A stretch of DNA of 64,000 bases from Ophiosphaerella korrae (taxonomy: Eukaryota > Ascomycota > Dothideomycetes > Pleosporales > Phaeosphaeriaceae): contig JALNQF010000122.1 in the NCBI GenBank assembly GCA_028456385.1, positions 62,001-126,000 on the forward strand, in the 5' to 3' direction. The notes beneath the pieces are model-generated. The model saw only the letters and a program-made list of their open reading frames with translations, ran no database searches and was not told the origin of the DNA. Each line of letters begins with the position of its first letter. Position 1 is the first letter of the stretch. Shown piece by piece: positions 1-10,927 of the stretch. The position numbers and the translations under genes are program-made.

Positions 1-990
1 GTGCGTTTTCGATCCGTGCCCAATTGCAAAGCTCCTGAGAATTAAGCTTTGTGGAGCCGGAAAGGGTCTGAGAGCAGCTGTAAGTAAATTACACAGTGAT
101 GATTATGTGCACTGTGTTGCGCTAGCCGGGATTGGTGAGGTGCAAGGGGCGATTTATCGGAAGACAAACTCCCTGTATCTATGATGGACATTATTACATT
201 GCTAGCCGCAGTGGAGTCTGCTTGGTCGATGGAGTTCGGCAGGATCTGAGTGTGAGACTAAGATGAAGGGGATTGTTAGAGGTCTGGTTAGGCGAAACAC
301 ATAGCAAGCCCGGATTATTATCGGGCTGGCGCCGGATACTTAGGCCATAGTAACCACTACGGTCCCCTAATTTATGGGCGCTGGATTTCCCCGACAAGAG
401 CGCCTGGCGGAGAGCCTAATGAATGTTGCTAATTGGTGGAAGCATCGCTTTGCTGCGTGCAAGGTATGACATGCGCCAGTTGCGTATGTGTGGCGCTGCC
501 AGGCCAATGGCAGCGCTCGCTCTAGGGCATGTCTTTTGCACAGCCCCCTTGCTAAGAGCAAGCATGTTGACAATACACTATCCGCAACCTTCCTGCTCGA
601 ACCCTCCCCCAAAATACAGCTGCCCCCTATGCATAAGTTGCGGAGCCAAGACACCCCGAAAATAACTATCAATCCTGCTGTCAGTATTTTTCTTACATTC
701 TGGATGTTTTTTCTATTCTACCAGTCTTGTCCAGATCTTGTGCTGAGGTTGCGCAGGTCGGCAGCTGGTATTCTACTTCTACTCCGCCGGCTACTCCCAA
801 TCCTGAGAATGAGTCCCAGCACTCCGCCAGGGGTCGGTCTGCGCTCTCGCCCGATGACGCTCTGCCCATATCGATAGGGCGTGTCCAGCCCAGCCTATCT
901 CGAGATACGCTTGCTATTCCCAGTGTGTCCTCGAGGAAGTCGTCATTTGACTCAGTGTCAACCTTTGAGTCGTCGTATCGCGGAACGACC
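1..990. other. region upstream of the first Ca2+-ATPase, no gene resolved
   Basis: No convincing gene is visible before 637. From 637 the frame of the downstream ATPase is open (a TAA lies at 634-636) and from about 727 it encodes a Ser/Pro-rich peptide of the kind found at the N-terminus of fungal PMC1 proteins. There is no in-frame ATG between 637 and 990, so the true start may lie in an upstream exon joined at an acceptor such as the CAG at 722-724. I could not identify that exon. Confidence 0.4.
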
Positions 991-3900
991 ATGACCTCGT
1001 CCTTGCCAAATGACAGCACTTATGCACTGTCAAGGGACTCTAGCCTGTCTCAGTCCTTAGAGCCACATGACAGCTCGTTCAGGCCTGAATCTCGTGAGAC
1101 CAACGCCTTGTTGCGGCATGTGAAAAACAACCCGTTCGCATTCACGCCGGAAATCCTTGACAAGATGTTCAGTCCAAAGAGTCTCCCAACCTTCCATGCA
1201 CTTGGAGGATTAGCAGGGCTGGTGCATGGCTTGCGAACCGACTTCAGCAGCGGGCTGAGTTTGGACGAGACGGTTGTGGACAGGCGCAACTATTCAACGT
1301 TTCAATCAACTTCTCTTGTGGCTAGCGAACTCTATGCTGATAGAAAGCACGTCTTTGGTGTGAACAGGCTTCCTGAACGGAAACCAAAGAACATCTGTCA
1401 GCTCATGTGGATCGCGTTGAACGACAAGGTGCTGATTCTGCTTGCGACTGTTGCGATCATTTCTCTTTCCTTGGGCTTAGATCAAACATTTGCGTTGCCA
1501 CACAAGCCTGGACAACCGCGAGTAGAGTGGGTAGAGGGAGTCACAATCATGGCTGCCGTCACTATCGTCGTCGTTGTCGGAGCTTTGAACGATTACCAGA
1601 AAGAGCTGCAGTTTGCTAGGCTGCATCGCAAGGCAAGTATTATGATTATGGTTTTGGGATTACTAGCTAATTCCTACTTATAGAAAGATGATCGAGTTGT
1701 CAAGGCCATTCGGTCCGGACGATCTTTGGAGATTTCTGTCTACGACATCCTAGTTGGTGATGTGCTGCACCTTGAACCCGGCGATCTAGCCCCTGCAGAC
1801 GGTGTCTTGATTTCCGGCTACAATCTCCGATGCGACGAGTCTTCTGCGACTGGCGAGTCGGATCTAGCGCACAAGGTTGGCGGTGATGAAGCTATGTCTC
1901 GAATTGCAACGAATCAAAGTACTCACGAGCTTGATCCCTTCATCATCTCTGGAAGTAAGGTGCTAGAAGGGATCGGCACCTATCTAGTTACCGGTGTTGG
2001 TATGCACAGCAGTTACGGGAAGTTGATGGTCTCAATGGCAGAGGAAACCACTGCGACTCCACTGCAAAAGCAGCTAAGTTTCATCGCTGACCAAATTGCT
2101 ACGGCAGGCGTTGCTGTAGCGCTAGTCCTCTTCATCGTCTTATTCAGCAAATTTCTCGCCCAGCTCCCCAGCAGCACCGACTCATCGTACGAAAAGGGCC
2201 AAACCTTCTTACGAATTGTAATTAGCTCGCTCACGGTTGTGGTCATTGCTGTGCCCGAAGGACTCCCGCTGGCAGTCACTCTGGCTCTTGCTATCGCCAC
2301 GACAAGGATGCTAGAGGACAATAACTTGGTGAGAGTTCTATCAGCATGTGAGACGATGGGAAATGCAACTAGCGTATGCTGTGACAAGACTGGAACTTTG
2401 ACAGAGAATAAGATGAAAGTAAGGGCCGGGGTACTGGGCACAACTTCCCAGTTTACAGATTCGACTACTACTATTCAAGGACCGCAGGGCGATAGCAGCC
2501 TGCTTGCTCTGCGTCCAGGTCTTGTTTCCGCCAAGGAGTTCGTTTCTTCGCTTCACGACGATGTCCGAAAGATCTTAACACAATCGATCGTCATTAATTC
2601 TACTGCATTTGAATCTGAACAAGATGGCCAAACGACATTTGTTGGCTCAAAAACAGAAGCCGCGCTTTTATTGTTCGCAAAGGAGCGATTCGGCATTGGT
2701 CCACTGAATCAGGAACGCGACTCTGTTGCAAAAGTCCAAGTCATACCATTCGACTCCCGCAGGAAATGCATGGCAACAGTGACGAGGAATTCCAAAGTTA
2801 GTTACCGTCTCTACGTGAAAGGGGCGCCCGAGATCCTTCTGGACAAATGCACACACGTTATTGGGGACCCTACAAAATCAGCAGGCAGTGTTCCGTTGAC
2901 AGGGGACAAGATCGACTTTCTGACTGGAACTATCGAGGAATATAGCACTTCTTCCCTCCGTACTATTGGTCTTGCGTATCGGGAATTCCGGTCTGGGCCT
3001 CTACCTGGAGCACAGAATATGGAAGGTGACTCCATGGAGGTTCTATTTGAAGATATGACATTCCTTGGGCTTTTTGGTATCCAAGACCCCCTTCGACCAG
3101 ACGTCAAAGAGGCGGTTGAGCAGTGTCAGCGCGCAGGAATATGCGTGAGAATGGTTACAGGCGACAATGTTGGAACGGCAAAGGCTATCGCTCGGGAATG
3201 CGGTATCCTGACCCACAACGGCATTGTTATGGAAGGGCCTCAACTTCGAGCTCTCTCACCCATGGAACTTAAACAGTGTATACCGCAACTGCAGGTGCTT
3301 GCCCGATCAAGTCCAGAAGATAAAATGGTGCTTGCCCAGTCTTTGAAGGAGCTTGGTGAAATTGTGGCCGTTACCGGTGATGGGACGAACGACGGACCGG
3401 CGCTGCGAGCGGCTGATGTTGGTTTCTCCATGGGCATATCTGACACTGAAGTGGCCAAAGAAGCATCCTTGATTATTCTCATGAACGACAACTTCTCGTC
3501 CATTGTCAAAGCAGTCTCGTGGGGCAGAACCGTAAATGATGCGGTCCGAAAGTTTCTGCAGGTTAGTTTTCCACTTTGAGTCATTATTTGCCGGCTGACG
3601 TTCACCCAGTTCCAACTCACCGTCAATATCACCGTGGTCACTCTTACATTTGTATCAGCAATTGCCAATAAAAAGGAGGAATCCGTCCTCACGCCGATTC
3701 AGTTACTTTGGGTAAACCTCATCATGGATACATTCGCTGCTCTCACCCTCGCCACCGACCCCCCAACGCCCGACGTTCTCAACCGGAAACCGACTCCAAA
3801 ATCCGCTCCTTTAATATCCATAATCATGTGGAAAATGATAATTGGCCAATCGATATATCAGCTTGTTGTCACGCTCGTTCTTAACTTTGCGGGCGACCGC

Positions 3901-4296
3901 CTCCTAGGTTACTATGTAGGCCAAGACGAAGACACGCTGGAGACGCTGGTTTTTAACACGTACGTCTGGATGCAGTTTTTCAACCAGTACAAGTACGTTC
4001 CCGTCACCTTCCATTCATTCCTGCTAATCTTAACCATGAACAACAACCGTCGTCTTGACAGCAAGCTCAATGTCTTCGAAGGCCTCCACCGAAACTACTA
4101 CTATATCGGCATCAACCTCGTCACGATAGTTGGGCAACTCCTCATCATCTTCTTCGGCGGCAGCGCCCTCTCCGCAACCCGTCTCAGCGGCGCGCAGTGG
4201 GCCATTTCCCTCATCCTCGGCGCCCTTTCCCTCCCCATCGCCGTCATCATCCGCCTCATCCCCGACGACCTCATTGCGCGAAATTCCCCGATTTGA
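991..4296 (+). CDS. PMC1-type Ca2+-transporting P-type ATPase (paralog A)
   Basis: This is a P2B Ca2+ pump that would move cytosolic Ca2+ into the vacuole or out of the cell at the cost of ATP. The P-type signatures are all visible: SATGES (actuator), VPEGLPLAV (M4 ion site), CCDKTGTLT (phosphorylated Asp; the usual CSDKTGT has Ser where this has Cys), YVKGAPE (nucleotide binding), TGDGTNDGPAL (hinge) and NLIMDT (M6 ion site). Two introns are clear: 1633-1683, a GC-AG intron (GCAAGT donor), and 3562-3609. A third, expected at 3993-4043, has lost its AG acceptor, so the reading frame runs through it. The start is the first in-frame ATG (991), but the open frame extends back to 637 with PMC1-like Ser/Pro-rich content, so the real start may be further upstream. 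With start 991 and the third intron retained, the protein is about 1068 aa. The family identity is certain; the start and the third intron are not. Confidence 0.9.
3993..4061 (+). other. retained 51-nt relic intron with destroyed acceptor in ATPase A
   Basis: The donor GTACGT at 3993 and branch GCTAAT at 4022-4027 are good, but the acceptor position reads CAA (4041-4043) instead of CAG. Paralog B has a real intron at the same codon and phase (15869-15947). The 51-nt segment is in frame, so retention adds 17 residues to the cytosolic loop after M8. The next AG (4060-4061) would give a 69-nt in-frame intron that removes six conserved loop residues instead. Confidence 0.7.
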
Positions 4297-4764
4297 GTCG
4301 ACCGCAACCTTGCTGCTCGCATCAACATAATGTACGATCCAAGTCGAAAGAGATAGAGAAACAATGTATTATTATAAATCTTGCGGTACAGCCGCCTAGA
4401 CTGTCCGAGTTCTTCAACCACACCTGTACTATTTACTATTTCTTGTGTGTTTGGTAGTATTTTCTTCTACCATTAGCTACAAGCGGCAGTTAACAAAAAA
4501 AAATCAGTCTATCACATCGTCTTGTCGTCTAGCCTTGACGTTGGTGGTCGTAATTATGCAAACAGTTAATATGCGAATGCGAATGACACGAAGAGAAAAG
4601 ATGAAAGAGATGGTAATGGATAATACAGGCATAAATGGCGATGCGGTGGAACGACTCCCTCGCCATTGATTATGCTCCGATCTGGGATCCTAAGTTGTAA
4701 GATTACCCCTGTTCCCTACCACCAGTATAGGATAATATGTGCCATGCCGTCCCTTGCCCTTCAG
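4297..4764. other. intergenic, convergent 3' ends
   Basis: This AT-richer stretch lies between two convergent genes, ATPase A and the membrane protein. It holds only short unconvincing ORFs, and I see no further feature. Confidence 0.5.
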
Positions 4765-6105
4765 CTAACCGTCCTTCTGGTTTTGGGTAGAGGTGTTGAT
4801 ACTCGAGACGCGTAGGAAACTGCCCAGCGTCTCGGAGAGATAACGTTCTTGGTAGCGGAAGTGTCGGGGTGCGTCCTTCGTAATGCAGACTTGAGCGATG
4901 GCTAGGATCCGTGTGGTGTGGTCGGCGTCTGCCATTAAGAGAGTCGGCGAATCGATAGTTATGGTTTTCTCGGAGTTAGAGATGTTAAAGAGTGTGGATG
5001 AGAGGGAGGTGTCGTTGAGGAGGTAGGCGAGGGACTGCGGGTCCAGGCCGAGTTTTCCCAAGGAGGGTAGAGATGTCTCAGAGAGTATGTGCTGCATTGA
5101 AGCTACGGATTCCATCTCGCTAACCAATGACGTCTCGCTCATGCCGATTGAGTCCTCGACAAAGGAGTGGTCATACCCTATCCTATGCCGCCAATAGTAA
5201 TTGCAGCCGACAGAGGAGATGATGACGGGGATTAAGACAACATAGCCCCACCACATAGTGACCGCAACCAGGGAGCCAAACCCCCCAATCAGCCCCGTGA
5301 TGCCGTTTATGGCAGCAAATTTCTGGACGTTGCTGGCGTGACGATTCTGTTGGACTAGGGCTTCGCCGCCACTTAGCACTTGTGCCACGACAGCCTTGTG
5401 TTTTTGGGCCATGGTGAAGAGGTATAGGCACCAGGCCGCATTGATCAAGGTGTAGAAGGCGAGGGGGGAGTTGCCTAGATATCCAGAGAGAATGTTGCTT
5501 GTTTCCCAAACGGTACGGTTGTTGCCGCCAATGGCCAAGAAGGTCCCAACACCCACGAGGACTGCTCCTACCCCCAGCAGAATGTTCATGGAGAAGCGGC
5601 TAATTGTCTCGGTTCCTAGCTCGCGGAAGGTGACGTCCAACCGCGTATCTAAGCCCAGCACAATCTGGCCTTCTTTAACACGCTGGACTCGCTCTCGCCG
5701 TAGTCTGTGTCGTTCTGCACGGAGGAGGCGTAGATTGCGCCAGCTCAACCGTACGTCCCTGATGGCAAAGTAGGAGAGCGACAGGGCGAGCGTACCGCCA
5801 GCCGCCATGAGTACAATTGCGTAGATGGGCACCGGCGTCTGGTTCCATACGTTGGCAGCAAAGTCGCCGGCATTGGCCAGCTCGAAGAAGCCCACGCCTA
5901 CGAGCAGGCTGTTCTTGAGCTTGGTCTGCTCTGCCAGGACATAGCGGCCCCTCCGCTTCTTTGCGAATGTTGCCCGCTGCGATGCCAGGACGAGTCTGGA
6001 CGGTGTCATCTCACTCTCCCGGCTAGGAGTACCTTCCGTCTTCTGCACCGACTCCTCGGACAGACTGCCGTGGGCGTCCATGTCATCCAGCGGGTGTTGT
6101 TCCAT
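4765..6105 (-). CDS. multi-pass integral membrane protein of unknown function
   Basis: This is a single-exon gene of 446 aa. The start is the ATG at 6103-6105; the codon before it is TTG. The N-terminus (about 70 residues) is Ser/Thr/Glu-rich and presumably cytosolic. Hydrophobic segments follow around residues 70-85, 93-113, 175-195, 215-230 and 265-300, with a strongly basic Arg-rich helix between the second and third (about 117-145). The C-terminal ~130 residues are soluble and Ser/Leu-rich. I do not recognise a domain. A truncated, decayed copy of residues about 87-195 lies at 23040-23417 on the opposite strand, so the family has been duplicated locally. It stands between the two halves of the calcium-transporter island, but nothing in the sequence ties it to calcium. 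Confidence 0.8.
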   Translation of the reverse strand: MEQHPLDDMDAHGSLSEESVQKTEGTPSRESEMTPSRLVLASQRATFAKKRRGRYVLAEQTKLKNSLLVGVGFFELANAGDFAANVWNQTPVPIYAIVLMAAGGTLALSLSYFAIRDVRLSWRNLRLLRAERHRLRRERVQRVKEGQIVLGLDTRLDVTFRELGTETISRFSMNILLGVGAVLVGVGTFLAIGGNNRTVWETSNILSGYLGNSPLAFYTLINAAWCLYLFTMAQKHKAVVAQVLSGGEALVQQNRHASNVQKFAAINGITGLIGGFGSLVAVTMWWGYVVLIPVIISSVGCNYYWRHRIGYDHSFVEDSIGMSETSLVSEMESVASMQHILSETSLPSLGKLGLDPQSLAYLLNDTSLSSTLFNISNSEKTITIDSPTLLMADADHTTRILAIAQVCITKDAPRHFRYQERYLSETLGSFLRVSSINTSTQNQKDG

Positions 6106-6389
6106 CAAGGTGAAATCGCGCGCCGACTAGGACACAGGCAGAGGCTGGAAGCCTCAAGGACAGGTGGGGGGTTCGGTGGTTGACTGCTGGTGCCGGGAGA
6201 CAGCAAGCAGGGGGGTGAGGGCAAAGGCAGGCCGGTGGTGGGCAAGTGCGGTCGAGTGCGGTCGAGTTAGACAGGCGCGCCCAGACCGATAGGACAGGGA
6301 ACTACAATCGGACTAGCTAGGGTCTCCACGGCTACGCGGCTACACGGCTACGCGGCTACACGGCTACAACGGCTACACGGCCTCGCCTA
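6106..6389. other. shared 5' region with minisatellite
   Basis: This is the upstream region of the membrane-protein gene, G-rich in its first half. It carries the 8-bp minisatellite listed separately and ends at the TA target site of the pogo element. Confidence 0.5.
6329..6380. repeat. 8-bp minisatellite, unit CGGCTACR
   Basis: About six head-to-tail copies of an 8-bp unit CGGCTAC(A/G) are present, with the last copies interrupted by an extra A. It lies immediately beside the left end of the pogo element. Confidence 0.85.
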
Positions 6390-6600
6390 CCGTAAAAATT
6401 CGCCAAAGTGGCCGAAAGCTAGCAGGGGCTTTGATTTTAGCTGCTGATCAAACCTAAGCGTGCCAATAACAAAGCGTGCCAAGTGAGTGGCAATATCAGA
6501 CCGTCTCGCACATAAAACCTGCTGTGACTCTGTCTTAGCGCATCTGCTAGTGTTAAATACTGGCTAGAGCCTAATTACTGCCCAATTTACCACCCCCAAA

Positions 6601-8519
6601 ATGGCTTGCACGCCGCGTACGCCGCGTACGCCACTTACTCAGCTTACACCTAGTCAAATCAACTCTCAGCGTTCTCTTGATGTCCAAACTGGGCGTAAAA
6701 AACGATCTATTACTGATTTGCTCAGTACCACAACCCCATACAAACCTAATCCACCGCGGAAACGAGCCTGCCATTTTATATCAGCTAGAAAGAAGAGAGA
6801 GATTGTTGAGTACTTTATGCGCTATCGCATACACGAGCCAGATGTAGAGCTAGGCATAAAGCAAAAGCGGCGCTGCCTAGATGGCCTTGAGTGGGATGGC
6901 TTTATGAGGCCGCCGACAGCAAAGGAGGCTAGCTGCCACTTCCAGGTACCTGAGCGTACAGCCAAAAATATATGGGCAGCTAGGGACCATATTATGGGCT
7001 TGAAGCGAGGCCAACGAGAGGTGTCATCAGAGGCGAGGCTCGAGAGGCTACCAGAGCTTGAAGGTAAGCTCTTCCAGCAGTTTATTGAGTGGAGGCAGAT
7101 GGGCCGGAAGGCATCTTGATTCTGGTTTCAGCGGCGAGCAAAGATCTTGTACCGTACAATGTATGGTGATGAGTTACTTTCGTCTGATAGTGTTAGTATT
7201 TATATATAAGACCTTATACAAATACTAACCTAGAGAGATAGATTAACTTTAAGTTCTCAAATGGCTGGTTCCAGAAGTTTTGCCGGAGATGGGATATAAG
7301 CTAGAGGCGCCTTACTTACGCTAGCTAGCAACTCCTACCTTACTATAAGAAGCTGGTGAATAGCTTCCTCCAATTTATTCGTCGAAACTCTATTATAGCG
7401 ACAAGTTTCTGTGTAATTTGGCGCTTTCAACTGTCTTGTATTGTGAATATGGAGAAGGTCCTACTTCCATTTGAGTTTTTTGATGGTTATACTTACTATC
7501 TTAAAGGGGACTACACAGTATCAGCCCGGGTAGAGAACTCTAGCTGGGTAAAGCGCCAAGCCACACTAGTGTTAACTATCTACGCAGATGGAGAGCCTCG
7601 CATCAAGCCGAAGTTGATTTTCCATAGGATAGATGGCGGTAGGATTTATATGGAAGAGAGCCATCTTTAGGACCCTCGGGTGTCTGTTGAGTTATCAGCT
7701 ACCGCTTACAACAACGAGGAGCTACTACTCAAGTGGATAGACACTGAGTTAGTGCCAAGCTTTAGAGGCAAAGAGGGCTTACTTGTGATGGATAGCGCTA
7801 CTTTCTATAAAACGAGTCAAGTAAGAGCGCAACTTAGAGACAACCGAGTCATTCTTGCAGTTGTCCCTCCAGGATGTACAGGTCTACTCCAGCCACTAGA
7901 TGTAGCAGTCAATAAGCCGTTTAAAGCATTACTGAGAGACAAGATGGAGGCTGTATTAGAGGCTGAAGTGGAGGCTGAGATGGCTGGCAGCAGTGATAAG
8001 GGAGCCGTGAAGAGCGCAATCTCTAAACGCCGGATTGCCGTAACAAAGGCAGTTGGGGATGCCTGGGATGAGCTTTGCGGACAAAAATATGAGGTTGTAC
8101 AGCAAAGTTTTGTCTATACAGGCATTGCTATCAACCCTACTAGCGCCGACGATAGCAAGATCTCTATCAAAGATTTGGCTGCCGGCGAGGTTGACTTTAC
8201 TGGGTGGGAGCGCGCTGAAGCTGGCGATTTTGAAGGCGTAGAGTTGAAGATGGAGGAGACCGACGGTGGCTTTAGCTGGAGCCTTGCTGATGGCGAGGAG
8301 GACGAGTTAAGCCGTAAAACGCGCTGCTACATGTCTCTAAGCAGAGGTGAACTAGTAGAGTTAGCTACTATCAGAGGCAAGAGAAGGTGTAAGAGTTGGA
8401 GCAAAGTACGGCTTACCGAGTGGCTCATTCAAAACGAGCCGGGCAGCTCTCAGGCAGCGCCAATCATGCTAGTAGAGCCGCAGGACGACGCTCTCCCACT
8501 CAATTCTGCAGAGCGCTAG
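6601..8519 (+). pseudogene. pogo-type DDE transposase, broken
   Basis: The frame from 6601 (ATG) gives the N-terminal region with a helix-turn-helix-like part (about residues 95-150) and stops at 7119. A second frame (7356-7670) holds the start of the catalytic region and ends at a TAG (7668-7670). It reopens at 7680 with a DPRVSVELSATAYNNEELL-like block, the LLVMDSATF strand carrying one catalytic Asp, and VVPPGCTGLLQPLDVAVN carrying the next, ending at 8519. That makes at least one frameshift or loss between 7119 and 7356 plus one in-frame stop. This is a DDE_1/pogo family member, and the QPLDVAVN motif is diagnostic. It is not functional as read. Confidence 0.9.
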
Positions 8520-8702
8520 TCTTGAGAGATCTCATGTGCGATGGAGCTGCTAGGCGAGATGGAGTTGATGGAGTTGATGGAGCTGCTGGAGCTGCTGGGC
8601 GAGAGGGAGTTGATGAGTAAATGGCGCAAAGTTCACTCCTCACTGACGCTAAAATTGACGCTAGCGAGCACTTAGCAGGCAGTTACTGTACGCAGCAGCA
8701 GA

Positions 8703-8763
8703 GGTCTACTTTGAGATATAATTTGTATACATTTCTCATACAAATTATATCTCAAAGTAGACC
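8703..8763. repeat. 61-bp perfect hairpin (26-bp arms, 9-nt loop) inside the pogo element
   Basis: The arms 8703-8728 and 8738-8763 are exact reverse complements (GGTCTACTTTGAGATATAAT...), separated by ACATTTCTC. Outside the arms the match continues as CAG/CTG with one mismatch. It lies downstream of the transposase frame, so it could be a transcriptional stop, a tiny nested element or a fold-back target of RNA silencing. Confidence 0.9.
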
Positions 8764-9071
8764 ACTGTCTATGAAGCTGGTCGCTCATCGCCAACAGGCT
8801 GCTCTACTAGCGGCAGGCTAGCGCGGCGCTAGCGAGCGCCAAGGAACTCCAAAAAGTTGAAAAAACACCAAAAAATTTATGTATACAGATTAAAATCGAG
8901 CTTCAAAATTGAGGTTAGTATTACTTAAGCGTTACGATAGACCTGCAAGAATAATAGTAATGTAATTTTGTTAGTAAGCCCCATATTACGTGTCATCACA
9001 GCTGATTTAAGCTTGTCCCGCGATCCGCCGCACCCCTGCTAGCTTTCGGCCACTTTGGCGAATTTTTACGG

Positions 9072-9441
9072 TAATAAGCCCTAAGCGTAGCGGGCTGCTA
9101 GCGTGCATCCGTGCTTTTTTTCCAAATCGGCTTTTTTTCTATGCAGACTTTGCAAGTGCAGTGGACCACGCTAGCCGGCCGGTCATGAGAGGGCTTACTA
9201 TGCAGGCAACGCGCTCTATTGATAGCTATCGGCAGGCCGTCATCATGCAAGAGGGCCAGCCTAGCCGCTGCGCTCGTGTTTGCGCTCTGCGTATTATATG
9301 CGGCTCGAAATTGAGAGTCACGCTGGCACTAGCTCCAGGACGCCCGTGCCCGACTATGGTTTCGCCTGACCCAAACCCTCCAACTACCAGACCTTGATAC
9401 CGCGCCGAACCTCCACCGCGGCTAACAGATCAACGTCTCTC
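9072..9441. other. 5' region of CAX copy 1
   Basis: This stretch lies between the pogo element's right end and the ATG of the first exchanger. It contains T-tracts at about 9115-9139 but no gene I can support. Confidence 0.4.
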
Positions 9442-10927
9442 ATGGCCTCGGGGGACTTGTCTTTGAATGCATCGCAGTCGTCCAGTTTGCTCGATGACCA
9501 CCAGCGCCCTCTGCTACGGCGTCGAACCACGACGACAGAAGTCGTGCAGCACTATAGCAGGCATGTCTTCGACGCCGCGACAAAGGCCGTCCGCGAGACC
9601 AGCACAGGCTGGATGTTGATTTTCCTCCCGCTGGGCATCGTCTTCGCGCTACTGGAATGGAACTCTCTCGCAACGCTGCTCTTCAACGTCCTAGCCATCG
9701 TCCCTCTGTCTGCGCTCGTGTCGGATTCGTCAGACCAGCTGTGCGACTTTATCGGCGAGCTGCTGGGCGGGCTGATCAACGCGACCTTTGGCAACACGGT
9801 GGAACTCAGTGTTCGCCCCTCCCTCCCTTCTGCTCCACCTACTGCGCTAACAGGGCATGCAGGTGGGCACATTGGCGCTGATCCATGGCAAGATTAACGT
9901 TGCGCAGTCAATGATGATAGGAAGCATTCTGTCCGATATCCTTTTGGTCAGTAGCTCCTAGCGCTCTGTCGCCAATATCAATAAATAAGCTTCGCATTGG
10001 GCTAAAAAGGCTTAGATTCTTGGCGTTTGCGTTGTCGCCGCCACGTACGGAAGGGAGACGATCAACTTCCAAAAAAACACCACCAATATCCTGTGTTCTT
10101 TGATGAACATCACGTCGGTAGTCCTCACCATCCCAACCTTCTTGTACTTGACATTTGCATCCTCGCACTTGGCCCACATCGACAGCAAAATCCTCACCTT
10201 TTCACGCGGTGCAGCCATCATTCTCCTCACATTATATGGCTTATACCTCTACTTCAACCTTGGCTCTCACGCCCACATCTTCCTCGACAAGCCGGACAAT
10301 TTGCCCTCCGCAAACAGCTCTCGGACAAATTCAAATATTCACGAGCAGGATACTGGCGATGGCGACGACGACACCAACAGTCATCATAGCGAGGACGCGT
10401 CGACGCCATGGGTGGCCGTCATCATGCTCCTCCTTGCAACAGGCTTTACCTTTCTATGTGCACACCTCATCCTCGACAGCATGGACTCGGTCGCTAGTAG
10501 CACGCGCATCACAAAGCGCTTCATTGCCACCATCCTGCTGCCCATTAGCAGCAATGCGACCGAACTCACCTCCGTCATCGCCAAAACGAAACAAGGCCGC
10601 CCCAGCTTCGCTATCTCCGTCATCGTCTCGAGTATCTTGCAAATCTCCCTGTTCGCCATCCCCTTCCTCGTCATCCTCGGCTGGATCATACACCAGCCCA
10701 TGACGCTGAACTTCGAAGTCTTTGTCACTACACTGCTGTTCTTGTCCGTCCTGGCTGTCAATCGCCTGCTTAAGGACGGCGTGTATACCTATTTTCACGG
10801 TACATTGCTGATACAGTTGTGAGTCGCCTTTTCTTCTACTACCTTGCTGGTTTTGGCTTCTGATGTGATTCTTTCCAGGTATGCTGTCGCCGCCCTTACC
10901 ATCTACCTCCGTCCCGATGTCGCATAA
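9442..10927 (+). CDS. VCX1/CAX-type vacuolar Ca2+/H+ exchanger, copy 1
   Basis: This exchanger would drive Ca2+ into the vacuole using the proton gradient. Four exons (9442-9810, 9863-9946, 10016-10818, 10879-10927) give 434 aa. The start is the first ATG of the open frame. A soluble N-terminus (about 65 residues, basic, Ser-rich) is followed by two sets of membrane segments. The first alpha repeat has GGLINATFGNTVELS with the key Glu. The second reads ILLPISSNATELTSV, keeping the Glu but with Ser where the family has Gly. The first intron uses a weak donor GTTCGC; a GTGTTC two bases upstream would shift the frame. Introns 9947-10015 and 10819-10878 sit at the same positions as in copies 2 and 3. 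It is convergent with copy 2. Confidence 0.88.

Larger units (their letters stand above)
6390..9071 (+). mobile_element. complete pogo/Fot-like DNA transposon with 39-bp TIRs
   Basis: Perfect 39-bp terminal inverted repeats begin CCGTAAAAATTCGCC (6390-6428) and end with the reverse complement (9033-9071). Both ends are flanked by the TA duplication typical of Tc1/mariner elements (6388-6389 and 9072-9073). The interior holds a broken transposase (6601-8519) and a 61-bp hairpin (8703-8763). Perfect TIR identity suggests a fairly recent insertion, yet the transposase is already dead, so the copy could only have moved with help from an active relative. Confidence 0.93.

Noticed and set aside
7119..7356. 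intron joining the two pogo transposase frames
   Set aside because: No convincing donor and acceptor restore the lost catalytic start, and another in-frame stop follows, so a broken gene is simpler.
8699..8767. hairpin as a hAT-derived micro-element with an 8-bp target duplication
   Set aside because: The flanks 8691-8698 and 8768-8775 do not match, so no target duplication supports it.
10155..10703. 182-residue plus-strand ORF
   Set aside because: It overlaps CAX copy 1 exon 3 in another frame and has Ser/Pro-rich shadow composition.
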